NCBI GenBank assembly: GCA_027013145.1
Contig: JALUXX010000046.1
Coordinates: forward strand, 1 to 49,695
Direction: 5' to 3'
Source of the DNA: Gammaproteobacteria bacterium
GTDB lineage: Bacteria; Pseudomonadota; Gammaproteobacteria; 21-64-14
DNA length: 49,695 nucleotides
Both the position numbers and the translations under genes were made by a program. This document shows positions 14,750 through 24,388 of this stretch, in pieces; positions within the stretch are counted from its first letter, which is position 1; each line of letters begins with the position of its first letter. The notes below the pieces were generated by a model. It had not been told where the DNA came from, did no database searches, and was given only the letters and a program-made list of their open reading frames with translations.

Positions 14750-16528
14750 ATGTGTGGAATCTGCGGAGAGATCACCTTCGATGCGCGCCCTGCCTCGAAC
14801 GCGGCGGTAGCGGCGATGACCGCCGCCATGACACCGCGCGGCCCGGATGCCGGCGGCGGCTACGCCCAGGGCCGGATCGCCTTCGGCCACCGCCGCCTGA
14901 AGATCGTGGACCTGAGCGAACACGCCTGCCAGCCCATGGTCGACAGCGAACTGGGCCTCGCACTCGTATTCAACGGGATGATCTACAACTACCGCGAGCT
15001 GCGGCGCGAACTCAAGGCCCGCGGCTACCGCTTCTTCTCGCACGGCGACAGCGAGGTGCTGATCAAGGCCTACCACGCCTGGGGGCCGCGCTTCGTCGAC
15101 CGGCTCGCGGGGATGTTCGCCTTCGCCCTGTGGGAGCGCGACAGCGGCCGGGTCGTGCTCGGGCGCGACCGCCTCGGCATCAAGCCGCTCTATTACAGCT
15201 ACAGCGGGGACGCGCGGCGCCTGCGCTTCGCCTCGACCCTGCCCGCGCTGCTGGCCGCCGGCGAAGTCGACACCGCCATCGACCCCGTCGCGCTGCATCA
15301 TTACATGAGCTTCCATGCAGTGGTACCGGCGCCGTACACGATCCTGCGCGGCGTGCGCAAGCTGCCCCCGGCGACCCTGCTGACCCTCGAGCCGGATGGC
15401 ACGCGGCGGGAGGAACACTACTGGGCCCCCTCGTTCGAGCCCGAAGCCGGCGACGAGGCCCGCAGCCCCGAGGAATGGCGCGAGGCGGTCCTCGGTACGC
15501 TGCGCACCGCGGTGCGGCGGCGGACCGTGGCCGACGTCCCCGTGGGCGTACTGCTCTCGGGCGGCGTGGACTCGAGCCTCATCGTGGGTCTGCTGGCCGA
15601 GGCCGGGCAGCGCGATCTCAACACCTTCTCGGTCGGCTTCGAGAGCGTCGGCGGCGAGGCCGGCGACGAGTTCCGCTACTCCGATCTGGTGGCGCGCACC
15701 TTCGGCACCCGGCACCACCGTATCGAGATCGACGCGCAGCGCACGCTCGACGCCCTGCCCGACTGCATACACGCCATGTCCGAGCCGATGGTCAGCCACG
15801 ACGCCATCGGCTTCTACCTGCTCTCCGACCACGTCAGCCGCGAAATGAAGGTGGTGCAGAGCGGCCAGGGCGCCGACGAGGTGTTCGGCGGCTACCACTG
15901 GTATCCGCCGCTGCTGGAGAGCACCGACCCGGCGGGCGACTACGCGCGCGTGTTCTGCGATCGCGACCACGCGGAATACCTGCAGGCCGTGCACCCCGAC
16001 TTCGCCGGCGCCGACCACAGCGGCCGCTTCATCGAAGAGCACTTCGCACGCCCGGGCGCGCCCGGCGCCGTCGACCGGGCGCTCCGCATCGACACCACCG
16101 TGATGCTCGTGGACGATCCGGTCAAGCGCGTCGACAACATGACCATGGCCTGGGGCCTGGAGGCGCGCGTACCGTTCCTCGACCACGAGCTGGTGGAACT
16201 GGCCGGTCGGATCCCCGCCTCCCTGAAGGTGGCGGGCGGCGGCAAACACGTGCTCAAGGAGGCCGCGCGCGCCGTGATACCCGCCGCGGTCATCGACCGG
16301 CCCAAGGGCTACTTTCCGGTCCCCGCCCTCAAGTACTTGCGCGGGCCCTATCTGGAACGCGTGCGCGCGACCCTCGATAGCCCCGCGGCGCGCGCGCGGA
16401 AGCTGTTCCGGCGCGAGTATGTGGACACGCTCCTCGCGGATCCGGAGGCGCACGTCACACCGTTGCGGGGCTCGAAGCTCTGGCAGCTCGCATTGCTCGA
16501 GTCCTGGCTCCAGTCCCACGGGATCTGA
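14750..16528 (+). CDS. asnO: N-acetylglutaminylglutamine amidotransferase (asparagine synthase-like)
   Basis: This is a 592-residue class II glutamine amidotransferase. Cys2 of MCGICGE is the glutaminase nucleophile (N-terminal domain about 1-210). The C-terminal synthetase domain has the PP-loop LLSGGVDSS near residue 266 and GQGADEVFGGY. The family amidates N-acetylglutaminylglutamine to form NAGGN, a dipeptide compatible solute made under osmotic stress. GGAGG lies eight bases before the ATG. The partner synthetase follows at once, which separates it from ordinary asparagine synthetase. Confidence 0.93.
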   Translation: MCGICGEITFDARPASNAAVAAMTAAMTPRGPDAGGGYAQGRIAFGHRRLKIVDLSEHACQPMVDSELGLALVFNGMIYNYRELRRELKARGYRFFSHGDSEVLIKAYHAWGPRFVDRLAGMFAFALWERDSGRVVLGRDRLGIKPLYYSYSGDARRLRFASTLPALLAAGEVDTAIDPVALHHYMSFHAVVPAPYTILRGVRKLPPATLLTLEPDGTRREEHYWAPSFEPEAGDEARSPEEWREAVLGTLRTAVRRRTVADVPVGVLLSGGVDSSLIVGLLAEAGQRDLNTFSVGFESVGGEAGDEFRYSDLVARTFGTRHHRIEIDAQRTLDALPDCIHAMSEPMVSHDAIGFYLLSDHVSREMKVVQSGQGADEVFGGYHWYPPLLESTDPAGDYARVFCDRDHAEYLQAVHPDFAGADHSGRFIEEHFARPGAPGAVDRALRIDTTVMLVDDPVKRVDNMTMAWGLEARVPFLDHELVELAGRIPASLKVAGGGKHVLKEAARAVIPAAVIDRPKGYFPVPALKYLRGPYLERVRATLDSPAARARKLFRREYVDTLLADPEAHVTPLRGSKLWQLALLESWLQSHGI

Positions 16529-16531
16529 GGG

Positions 16532-18268
16532 ATGGGCGGCAGCGTGAACCGACGACACCGTTTCGAGCGCAGTCATTCGACTTCGCTCCAGAACTGGAAA
16601 CCGGTCCCGCGCCCGGACAGCGAGCGCATGGACACGAACGTCGCGCTCGACTGCGGCTGGGGCCGGCTCATCGTCGGCTACACCTACCGCGACAACGCCG
16701 AGTTGGCTCGCACCCTGTGCGACGAGGAACCCGGAAAGCGCGACATCGCCATCTACCTGCGCGACCCGCACGTGGTGATCTCGATCGCCCCGCAGGAGCT
16801 GTTCCTGGATCCCTCCCACACCTTCCGCCTGTGGCTGGACCGCTATCATGTCGGCGCCGAGCGCCCGCAGGGCTTCATCGTCCGCCGCATGCTCTCACGC
16901 CGCGACGCCGAGGCGATCAATACGCTCTACGGCCGCCGCCATATGGTACGGACCGACCCGGAATTCCTCTGGGAGCACCGCGAATCGCGCATCCTCACCT
17001 ATCTGGTCGCGGAGGACCTGCGCAGCGGGGCGGTCATCGGCACGGCCACCGGGGTGGATCACCGCGAGGCCTTCAGCGACACCGAGAACGGCGCCAGTCT
17101 GTGGTGCCTGGCGGTCGATCCCCAGGCCCCGCACCCCGGCGTCGGCGAGGCCCTCGTGCGCCAGCTCGCCGGGCACTACCTCACCCGCGGACGCGCCTTC
17201 CTCGACCTGTCGGTGATGCATGACAACGGCCAGGCGATCGGACTGTACCGGAAACTCGGCTTCGTACGCGTGCCGGTGTTCACGCTCAAGCACAAGAACC
17301 CGGTCAACGAGCCGCTGTTCATTGCGCCGGCGCCCGAGGCGGAGCTCAATCCCTACGCCGCGATCATCGTCACCGAGGCGCGGCGGCGCGGCATCGCCGT
17401 GGAGGTGCTCGATCAGGAGGCCGGGTACCTCTCGCTCAGCTTCGGCGGGCGCACGGTCGTATGCCGCGAATCGCTCTCCGAACTCACCACTGCGGTGGCG
17501 ATGAGCCGCTGCGATGATAAACAGGTCACGCGCCGCGTCCTGGAGAAGGCGGGGCTGAGAGTGCCCGCACAGCGGATCGCGAACACCGACGAGGAGAATC
17601 TGGAGTTTCTCGAACGCTACGGCCGGATCGTGGTAAAACCCGCGCGCGGCGAACAGGGGACCGGCGTCAGCGTCGACCTGCGCACCCCCGAAGACGTCGC
17701 GCGCGCGGTGGAGGAGGCGCGGCGCCATTGCGAGCGCGTGCTGCTCGAGGAGTTCGTGGAAGGTGAGGATCTGCGCATCGTGGTGATCGACGACCGGGTC
17801 GTCGCCGCGGCCGTACGCCGCCCGCCGCGCGTGATCGGCACCGGGCGCCACAGCGTCGAGCAGCTCATTGCCAAGCAGAGCCGGCGCCGCGCCGGGGCCA
17901 CCGGGGGCGAGAGCCGGATCCCGCTCGACGAGGAGACCCGCCGCTGCGTCGCCGCCGCGGGCTACCGCCTGCAGTCGACCCTGCCCGCCGGCGAGGTCCT
18001 GCAGGTGCGCCGCACCGCCAATCTGCACACCGGGGGCACCATCCACGACGTCACCGCCGACCTCCATCCGCATCTGGGGCGCGCCGCCGTCGACGGCGCC
18101 CGCGCGCTCCACATCCCGGTCGTCGGTCTCGACTTCCTCGTGCCGCGGGTCGACGGCGAGGACTACGTCGTGATCGAGGCCAACGAACGCCCCGGGTTGG
18201 CGAACCACGAACCGCAGCCGACGGCGCAGCGCTTCATCGACCTGCTGTTTCCGCTCACCGCGAAGTAG
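16532..18268 (+). CDS. ngg: N-acetylglutaminylglutamine synthetase (GNAT + ATP-grasp)
   Basis: This is a 578-residue two-domain enzyme. A GNAT acetyltransferase domain spans roughly 110-260 (LWCLAVDPQAPHPGVGEALVRQLAGHY region). An ATP-grasp ligase domain spans about 300-575, with VVKPARGEQGTGVSVDL, ERVLLEEFVEGEDLRIVVI and VIEANERPGL. It acetylates and joins glutamines to make the precursor that AsnO amidates. It lies three bases after the asnO stop. The first ATG is kept, but its ribosome site is very close; GTG 16544 or ATG 16628 are possible alternatives, since the first ~35 residues are variable in this family. Confidence 0.92.
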   Translation: MGGSVNRRHRFERSHSTSLQNWKPVPRPDSERMDTNVALDCGWGRLIVGYTYRDNAELARTLCDEEPGKRDIAIYLRDPHVVISIAPQELFLDPSHTFRLWLDRYHVGAERPQGFIVRRMLSRRDAEAINTLYGRRHMVRTDPEFLWEHRESRILTYLVAEDLRSGAVIGTATGVDHREAFSDTENGASLWCLAVDPQAPHPGVGEALVRQLAGHYLTRGRAFLDLSVMHDNGQAIGLYRKLGFVRVPVFTLKHKNPVNEPLFIAPAPEAELNPYAAIIVTEARRRGIAVEVLDQEAGYLSLSFGGRTVVCRESLSELTTAVAMSRCDDKQVTRRVLEKAGLRVPAQRIANTDEENLEFLERYGRIVVKPARGEQGTGVSVDLRTPEDVARAVEEARRHCERVLLEEFVEGEDLRIVVIDDRVVAAAVRRPPRVIGTGRHSVEQLIAKQSRRRAGATGGESRIPLDEETRRCVAAAGYRLQSTLPAGEVLQVRRTANLHTGGTIHDVTADLHPHLGRAAVDGARALHIPVVGLDFLVPRVDGEDYVVIEANERPGLANHEPQPTAQRFIDLLFPLTAK

Positions 18269-18481
18269 CGTATTCCACTACCTTTTCATCGACGTCGCCG
18301 CGGCGCGCACCTCGCCCGTCGGCCCGGCCCGCGCGTGTCTGCGCCGGCGCGCGGGGCGGACGCAGAGATCCCGCCCGGGGAACCGAACCCCAGCCCCCGG
18401 TGGTCAGAGACATTGGCGTCGACGACGCCCGCGCCGCCCGGCGACCGCACGGATGCGCCGCGTACCCGATGGAGTTGCGCA

Positions 18482-19819
18482 ATGACCGAGAGCCTGCTGG
18501 TGATCGACGACGAGCCCGCACGCGCCGCGCAGTGGCGCAGCCACCTTGAAGGCGAGGGCTGGAAGGTTCGCACCGCCGCCACGCTGACCGCGGCCGCGGC
18601 CGTGCTCGCCGCGCCGGAACCGCCCCTGCTGGTGCTCGCGCGCGCGCGTCTGCGCGAGGGCGGCGTATGGGAGCTGCTCACGGCGACGCGCGGGAAAACG
18701 CTCGATTGGATCCTGCTCGGTGTGACCCCGGAAGAAGGCGCGCGCGCGCGGAGCTACGGGGTGTATGCCCTCCCCGATCCCGCCCCGGACGCCGCCGTGA
18801 GCCAGCTGGTCGCGGCGGGGGCGCGCTGTGTTCATGCCCGGCGGCGGCTGAGCGAGGCGTGCACGCGTGCGTCCGGGCGCTTCCGTCCGGAGCGCTTCGT
18901 CGGTGTCAGCGCGGCCGCCCGCGCGGTCCGCGACCTGGCCGGGCGCGTCGGACGCGAACGGCCCGCCGCAATCCTGATCGGCGGCGAGGCCGGCACCGGC
19001 AAGCGCCTCGCGGCGCACATCCTCCACTATGCAAGCGAGCGCTCGTCCGATCCCCTCGTGCGCGTGCGCGCCGCCGGGCGCGACCCGCTCGAGCTGGAAC
19101 AGGAACTGTTCGGACCGCGTCCCGCGGACACCCGCGGGCCCCTTGAGCGCGCCGCCGGCGGAACACTCCTGGTGGTGGGGATCGGGGCGCTCGGCCCCGC
19201 CCTGCAGGAGCGCCTGCTCGACGAACTCGACCGGCGCGGCGCGGCCGCGCCGCGCCTCATCGCGACCGATTCCGGGTCCCCCGACCAGCCGTCCGTCGCG
19301 GGTTCCCCAGCCCCGCGTCTGGCCCGGATCGCCGGCCGGGCGCGCCTGTACCTGCCGCCGTTGCGTGAGCGGCGCGAGGATCTCGCCGCGCTCGTCCCGC
19401 ATCTGGTGAACCGCATCTGCGCGGCGATCGGGACGCGGAGCGCCGAGGTGCCCGAGGCGGTGTGGCGCGAATTGCGCGCCTACGACTGGCCCGGGAACGT
19501 CCGTGAACTGCGCAACGCGCTCGAGCGCGCGGTCCTCCTCGGCAACGACGGACGCCTCGCCTCGCCGCGCCTGGGCGGCGCGGACGACACCGCCCGTCTG
19601 TATCTGCCGCTCGACGGCAGCCTCAGCCTCAACGACATGGACCGGCGCATCATCCAGGCGGCCCTGGAGCGCAGCCGCTACAACGTGACCGCCGCGGCGC
19701 GCGCGCTGGGGACCACGCGGGAAACCCTGCGCTACCGCATACACAAACACGGCCTGCACCGGAACCGCGGGGAAAAGGCGGCTGCGGACCGGAACCCGTC
19801 GGCTGATTGCGGGTCATAA
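18482..19819 (+). CDS. Degenerate NtrC-like regulator (receiver + AAA+ + Fis-type HTH)
   Basis: This is a 445-residue protein. The N-terminal receiver-like domain (1-115) begins LLVIDDEP but lacks the phosphoacceptor Asp, reading LLVLARARL there. The AAA+ domain (about 138-350) keeps Walker A GGEAGTGK (167-174) and WPGNVREL (336-343). It has lost the GAFTGA sigma-54 loop after ELFG (208-211), and its Walker B reads GGTLLVVGIGAL without the acidic pair. A Fis-type helix-turn-helix (385-422) ends the protein. It therefore probably binds DNA without activating sigma-54 polymerase. GGAG precedes the ATG. It lies between the NAGGN operon and the protease gene. Confidence 0.85.
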   Translation: MTESLLVIDDEPARAAQWRSHLEGEGWKVRTAATLTAAAAVLAAPEPPLLVLARARLREGGVWELLTATRGKTLDWILLGVTPEEGARARSYGVYALPDPAPDAAVSQLVAAGARCVHARRRLSEACTRASGRFRPERFVGVSAAARAVRDLAGRVGRERPAAILIGGEAGTGKRLAAHILHYASERSSDPLVRVRAAGRDPLELEQELFGPRPADTRGPLERAAGGTLLVVGIGALGPALQERLLDELDRRGAAAPRLIATDSGSPDQPSVAGSPAPRLARIAGRARLYLPPLRERREDLAALVPHLVNRICAAIGTRSAEVPEAVWRELRAYDWPGNVRELRNALERAVLLGNDGRLASPRLGGADDTARLYLPLDGSLSLNDMDRRIIQAALERSRYNVTAAARALGTTRETLRYRIHKHGLHRNRGEKAAADRNPSADCGS

Positions 19820-20029
19820 CCCCCGAACGCGTATGCGCACGGCCCGTTGCGCCGCACCGCCCCGAAGGGGTCGCGGATTGCGGTGGATCGGGCTGAAATT
19901 CAGGCACTTCCGGCACCGCTCCGGACACCCCGGGGAATGGGGTATGCTGGTCGGCGCTCTCAGGGCCCCATCCGGCGACGCGGGAACACGCCGGGTCGCT
20001 ATCGACAATCCCAGGTACGAGGTGGATTC

Positions 20030-21463
20030 ATGATCAGATCTGCGAAACGGACGGCGCCGGGCTGGGTCGCGCTGCTGCTGATGTTCTTCGCCGCAACGGG
20101 GGTCGCACAGGCCGATTGCGGGTGCCTGCCCAACTTCACCAAACTGGTCCAGGAAAACCGGGCTGCGGTGGTCAACATCAGCAACACCATGAAACCCGTC
20201 AAGGAGAGCGGCGGGGACCTCCAACAGTTCCTGCCGCAGTTCCCGCAGAACAGCCCGTTCAACGACTTTTTCAAACACTTCTTCGGCCAGATGCCGCAGC
20301 AGCCGCGCGAGTTCCACGAGAAGTCGCTGGGTTCGGGCTTCATCATCTCCTCCGACGGTTACATCCTGACCGCCGCCCATGTGGTCGCCAATGCCGAGCG
20401 CATCGTGGTGAGCCTCGCCGATCACCGCGTGTTTCCCGCCAAGATCGTCGGCTCCGACAAGCTCTCCGATGTCGCCCTGCTCAAGATCGACGCCCATAAT
20501 CTGCCGACCGTGAAGATCGGCGACTCCGCCAAGCTTCAGGTCGGACAGTGGGTGCTCGCGATCGGCTCCCCCTTCGGCCTCCAGTACACGGCCACGCACG
20601 GCATCATCAGCGCGCTGGGGCGCAACCTGCCCAGCGACATCTACGTGCCGTTCATCCAGACCGACGTCCCCGTCAACCCCGGCAATTCCGGCGGCCCGCT
20701 CATCGACATGAAGGGGGACGTGATCGGCATCAACGACCAGATCTACACCAACACCGGCGGCTACATGGGCCTGTCGTTCTCCATACCCATCGACGTCGCG
20801 ATGAACGTCGTGCATCAGCTCAAGACCCAGGGCTATGTGAGCCGCGGCTGGCTCGGTGTCATGATCCAGCCGGTGACCGAGCAGCTCGCCCAATCCTTCG
20901 GGCTCAAGCGTCCGGTCGGCGCCCTGGTGACGCAGGTCATGAAGGACAGCCCCGCCAAACGCGCGGGCCTGAAGCCCGGCGACATCATCCTCCAGTACAA
21001 CGGGACGGATGTGGTCGATTCCGCGCACCTGCCCCCGCTGGTCGGCAATACGCCGATCGGCAAGGTGGTCCCGGTCAAGGTCCTGCGCGACCGGCGCGAG
21101 ATCACCCTGCAGGTGAAGATCGCACAACTGCCCAAGTCCGAGCAGCTCGCCACGTTGACGCGTCCGCCATCATCGCAGCATCAGGGGCGCCTCAAGATCG
21201 TGGTCTCGGACCTGACCAAGGCGCAGCGCCACAAGATGGGCATCGGCGATGTCGGCGTGCTGGTGAAGGAAGTCGCCGAGGGACCCGCGGCGCGTGCCGG
21301 GATCCAGCCGGGCGACGTGATCCTGCGCATCGGCAGGCACGACATCCGCAGCGCGGCCCAACTCGCGAAGCTGGTCGGCAAGCTACCGAAGGGCAAGCCG
21401 GTGCCGGTGCTGATCTGGCGCAACGGCAACACCCTGTTCCTGGCGCTGACACTGCCGGGCTGA
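20030..21463 (+). CDS. degP: Do-family periplasmic serine protease (DegP/MucD type)
   Basis: This is a 477-residue protein. It has a signal peptide cut near Ala28 (GVAQA|DC), a trypsin-like domain with the triad His117 (TAAHVV), Asp147 (SDVALLK) and Ser220 (PGNSGGPL), and two PDZ domains (about 275-365 and 380-475). A Gln/Phe-rich LA-loop region (62-90) is present. It degrades or refolds misfolded envelope proteins. GAGGTG precedes the ATG at 20030; longer readings start inside non-conserved sequence. It stands alone, with no rseA/mucAB nearby. A long hairpin follows its stop. Confidence 0.94.
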   Translation: MIRSAKRTAPGWVALLLMFFAATGVAQADCGCLPNFTKLVQENRAAVVNISNTMKPVKESGGDLQQFLPQFPQNSPFNDFFKHFFGQMPQQPREFHEKSLGSGFIISSDGYILTAAHVVANAERIVVSLADHRVFPAKIVGSDKLSDVALLKIDAHNLPTVKIGDSAKLQVGQWVLAIGSPFGLQYTATHGIISALGRNLPSDIYVPFIQTDVPVNPGNSGGPLIDMKGDVIGINDQIYTNTGGYMGLSFSIPIDVAMNVVHQLKTQGYVSRGWLGVMIQPVTEQLAQSFGLKRPVGALVTQVMKDSPAKRAGLKPGDIILQYNGTDVVDSAHLPPLVGNTPIGKVVPVKVLRDRREITLQVKIAQLPKSEQLATLTRPPSSQHQGRLKIVVSDLTKAQRHKMGIGDVGVLVKEVAEGPAARAGIQPGDVILRIGRHDIRSAAQLAKLVGKLPKGKPVPVLIWRNGNTLFLALTLPG

Positions 21464-21475
21464 CCCGCGGCCGAA

Positions 21476-21525
21476 CCGGCGCCGGCGGGGAGTTCTCGAG
21501 GCATCGAGAATCCCGCCGGCGCCGG
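21476..21525 (+). terminator. Very stable hairpin after degP
   Basis: CCGGCGCCGGCGGG (21476-21489) pairs perfectly with CCCGCCGGCGCCGG (21512-21525). Inside, TTCTCGA pairs with TCGAGAA around a four-base GGCA loop. No T-run follows, so it is either a Rho-assisted terminator or an mRNA 3'-end stabiliser separating degP from the sugar-phosphate genes. Confidence 0.5.
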
Positions 21526-21657
21526 CCGGCATCCGGTTCGGGCGGCGGGCGATCCCGTTTCCGACTCCGGTCGTCGGCGCCCGGCCGCCCCTTTCGCGGC
21601 CCCGCTCCGGTGTTAGCATAAAGGGCCGGCGTGCCCACGCAGCACAAGGAGGCGATC

Positions 21658-22800
21658 ATGTCCGCACCGAACCCCCTGCTCTCCCTGAAGGCGCTCGGAC
21701 AAAGCATCTGGATCGACTATATCGAGCGCTGCATCCTGCAGGACGGGACCCTGGATCGCTGGATCCGCGAGGACGGCGTCGCGGGCATGACTTCCAACCC
21801 CGCGATCTTCGAGAAATCGATCGCCCATACCGATCACTACAACGCCGCAATCCGGGCGCTCGCCGCGGAGGACCTCGGCACCGAAGCCCTCTACGAGCGG
21901 CTCGCGGTCGAGGACGTGCGCACCGCCGCCGATCATTTCCGGCCCGTATACGAGGACACCGCCGGCATCGACGGCTACGTCAGCCTCGAGGTCTCGCCGC
22001 TGCTCGCCCACGACACCGAGGGTACGGTGCGCGACGCGCATCGCCTGTGGCGCGAACTCGATCGCCCCAATGTCATGATCAAGGTACCGGCCATGCGCGA
22101 GGGGCTGCCCGCCGTACGCGAGCTGATCCGCGCCGGGCTCAACATCAACGTGACGCTGCTGTTCTCGGTGGGCCGCTACGTGGAGGTCGCCGAGGCCTAT
22201 ATCGCGGGCCTCGAGGCGCGGCTCGCCGACGGCAAGCCGATCGATCACATCGCATCCGTGGCGAGTTTCTTCCTCAGCCGTATCGACGTCAAAGTCGACC
22301 CCCTGCTCGACGCCATCGCCGCGGGCGACGACCCCGCGCGCGCCGAAACCGCGCGCCGGTTGCGGGGCGCGATCGCCGTGGCCAGCGCCGGCATGGCCTA
22401 CCGGCGGTTCCGGGAGATCTTCTCCGGCCCGCGCTGGGAGGCGCTCGCCGCGCGCGGCGCGCGCCCGCAGCGGCTGCTGTGGGCGAGCACGAGCACCAAG
22501 GACCCGAGCTATCCGGACACGAAATACGTCGAGCCGCTGATCGGCCCCCAGACGGTGAACACCGTCCCGATCGAGACGCTCGACGCCTATCGCGACCACG
22601 GGGATCCCGCCCCGCGCCTGGATGAGACCGCGGCCGGAGCCGCCGACACCCTGCGACGCCTCGCCGACCTGGGTATCGATCTCGCGCGCGTGGACCGGGA
22701 ACTCGAGGAGGAAGGGGTGCGCAAGTTCGTCGAGCCCTTCCACCACCTCCTCGAAACGGTGGAACAGCAACGCCGGGCGGTACAATCGCGCCGCGCCTGA
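21658..22800 (+). CDS. tal: Transaldolase
   Basis: This is a 380-residue enzyme. MTSNPAIFEKSI, INVTLLFSVGRY and SVASFFLSRIDVKVD are family blocks, and Lys142 in VMIKVPA is the Schiff-base lysine. It moves a dihydroxyacetone unit between sugar phosphates in the non-oxidative pentose phosphate pathway. The length matches the long TalB-unlike clade found next to zwf in actinobacteria, cyanobacteria and some proteobacteria. AAGGAGG precedes the ATG at 21658; nine codons upstream are excluded. It lies 20 bp before zwf, almost surely one transcript. Confidence 0.94.
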   Translation: MSAPNPLLSLKALGQSIWIDYIERCILQDGTLDRWIREDGVAGMTSNPAIFEKSIAHTDHYNAAIRALAAEDLGTEALYERLAVEDVRTAADHFRPVYEDTAGIDGYVSLEVSPLLAHDTEGTVRDAHRLWRELDRPNVMIKVPAMREGLPAVRELIRAGLNINVTLLFSVGRYVEVAEAYIAGLEARLADGKPIDHIASVASFFLSRIDVKVDPLLDAIAAGDDPARAETARRLRGAIAVASAGMAYRRFREIFSGPRWEALAARGARPQRLLWASTSTKDPSYPDTKYVEPLIGPQTVNTVPIETLDAYRDHGDPAPRLDETAAGAADTLRRLADLGIDLARVDRELEEEGVRKFVEPFHHLLETVEQQRRAVQSRRA

Positions 22801-22820
22801 TCCGCCACAAGGAGATCCTC

Positions 22821-24353
22821 GTGTCCATCGATGTCCGCAAGTGCGATACCGTGTTCGTCCTCTTCGGGGCCGGGGGTGACCTCGCCCGGCGCCTGATCGT
22901 CCCGGCGCTCTACAACCTCTACCTCGACCGGCACCTGCCCGAGCGTTTCCGGATCCTCGGCGTGGACCGTGACGAATTCGACGACGCGGGTCTGGCGGCG
23001 CACTACCGCGAGAACGTCTCCGCCTTTTCCCGGCGCGGGGCGCCGAAGGAGTCCGACTGGCAGGGCTTCGCCGCCGGCATCCGCTACCTGAAGGCGGACG
23101 CCACCGCGGACGACGCCTACCGGCGGCTGGCCGAGACCATCGCCGGCCTGGAGAAGGAACTCGGGAGCGCCGCCCAGCACGTCTTCTATCTGGCCACCCC
23201 GCCGTTTCTCTTCGCCCCGATCGCCAAGGGGCTCGCGGCCGCGGGACTGGCCGCGGATCGCGAACGCGCCCGCATCGTGGTCGAGAAACCGCTCGGGCGC
23301 GACCTCGACTCGTTCTGCGAGATCAACCACGCCTTGTGCGAGGGCTTCGACGAGTCGCAGATCTATCGGATCGATCACTTCCTGGGAAAGGAAACGGTCC
23401 AGAACATCCTGGCGCTGCGCTTCGCCAATCCCATCTACGAGCCGGTATGGAACCGGCGCTACATCGACCATGTGGCCATCACCGTCGCCGAGACCCTCGG
23501 CGTCGAACATCGCGGCGGCTACTACGAGCAGGCCGGGGCGCTGCGCGACATGGTGCAGAATCACCTGCTGCAACTGCTCTGCCTGGTCGCGATGGAACCG
23601 CCGGTCGCCTATGACGCGGACGACATCCGTGGCAAGAAGATGGACGTGCTGCGCGCGCTGCGACCGATCCCCCGCGACGGGGTGGCAGATTTCGCCGCGC
23701 GCGGGCAATACGGGCGCGGCTGGATCGGCGGCGAGGAGGTACCCGCCTACCGCGAGGAGGAGGGCGTCGCGCCCGATTCCAACACCGAGACCTACGCCGC
23801 CCTGAAGCTCTACGTCGACAACTGGCGCTGGCAGGATGTTCCGTTCTATCTCCGTACCGGAAAGCGTCTCGGCGCGCAGGTCTCGGAGATCTCCATCCGC
23901 TTCCAGGACGTCCCGCACAAGGCCTTTCCTGCCTCCGTCGGACTCAACGCGCAGCCCGCGCGGCTGGTGATCCAGATCCAGCCCGAAGAGGGCGTGGTAT
24001 TGAAGTTCATGGCCAAGGAACCCGGTTCGCTGCTGCGCCTGCGCCCCGTGGATATGCGCTTCAGCTACCGCGAGGCCTTCCGCACCGAATCGCCCCAGGC
24101 CTACGAGACCCTGATCTGGGACGTGCTCATCGGCGATGCGACGCTGTTCATGCGCGCCGACCAGGTCAAGGCCGCGTGGCGGCTGCTCATGCCGGTACTC
24201 GAAGCCTGGGAGGAGAACCCGGCGCCGGATTTCCCCAACTACGCGGCCGGCTCCTGGGGTCCGGAGGCCGCGGAGATGCTGGTCGCGCGCGACGGCATCT
24301 CCTGGCTCACCCCGACCCTGTCCAACCACGACGGCCCGAACGGGCGCGGCTGA
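22821..24353 (+). CDS. zwf: Glucose-6-phosphate 1-dehydrogenase
   Basis: This is a 510-residue enzyme. The nucleotide-binding FGAGGDLARR lies near residue 13, and the substrate motif RIDHFLGKE carries His186. It oxidises glucose-6-phosphate to 6-phosphogluconolactone and makes NADPH in the cytoplasm. The GTG at 22821 is chosen because AAGGAG lies just upstream and the glycine-rich loop is then at the usual place. With transaldolase before it and glucoamylase two genes later, it links glucan breakdown to the pentose phosphate pathway. No pgl or gnd is seen. Confidence 0.96.
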   Translation: MSIDVRKCDTVFVLFGAGGDLARRLIVPALYNLYLDRHLPERFRILGVDRDEFDDAGLAAHYRENVSAFSRRGAPKESDWQGFAAGIRYLKADATADDAYRRLAETIAGLEKELGSAAQHVFYLATPPFLFAPIAKGLAAAGLAADRERARIVVEKPLGRDLDSFCEINHALCEGFDESQIYRIDHFLGKETVQNILALRFANPIYEPVWNRRYIDHVAITVAETLGVEHRGGYYEQAGALRDMVQNHLLQLLCLVAMEPPVAYDADDIRGKKMDVLRALRPIPRDGVADFAARGQYGRGWIGGEEVPAYREEEGVAPDSNTETYAALKLYVDNWRWQDVPFYLRTGKRLGAQVSEISIRFQDVPHKAFPASVGLNAQPARLVIQIQPEEGVVLKFMAKEPGSLLRLRPVDMRFSYREAFRTESPQAYETLIWDVLIGDATLFMRADQVKAAWRLLMPVLEAWEENPAPDFPNYAAGSWGPEAAEMLVARDGISWLTPTLSNHDGPNGRG

Positions 24354-24388
24354 GCGCGCCTCCGCTGACGGGCGCGGCGATCCGGCGC

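Noticed and set aside
14393-16849. An 818-codon minus-strand frame opposite asnO and marR
   Set aside because: It spans two real genes and their junction, and the product has no recognisable domain.
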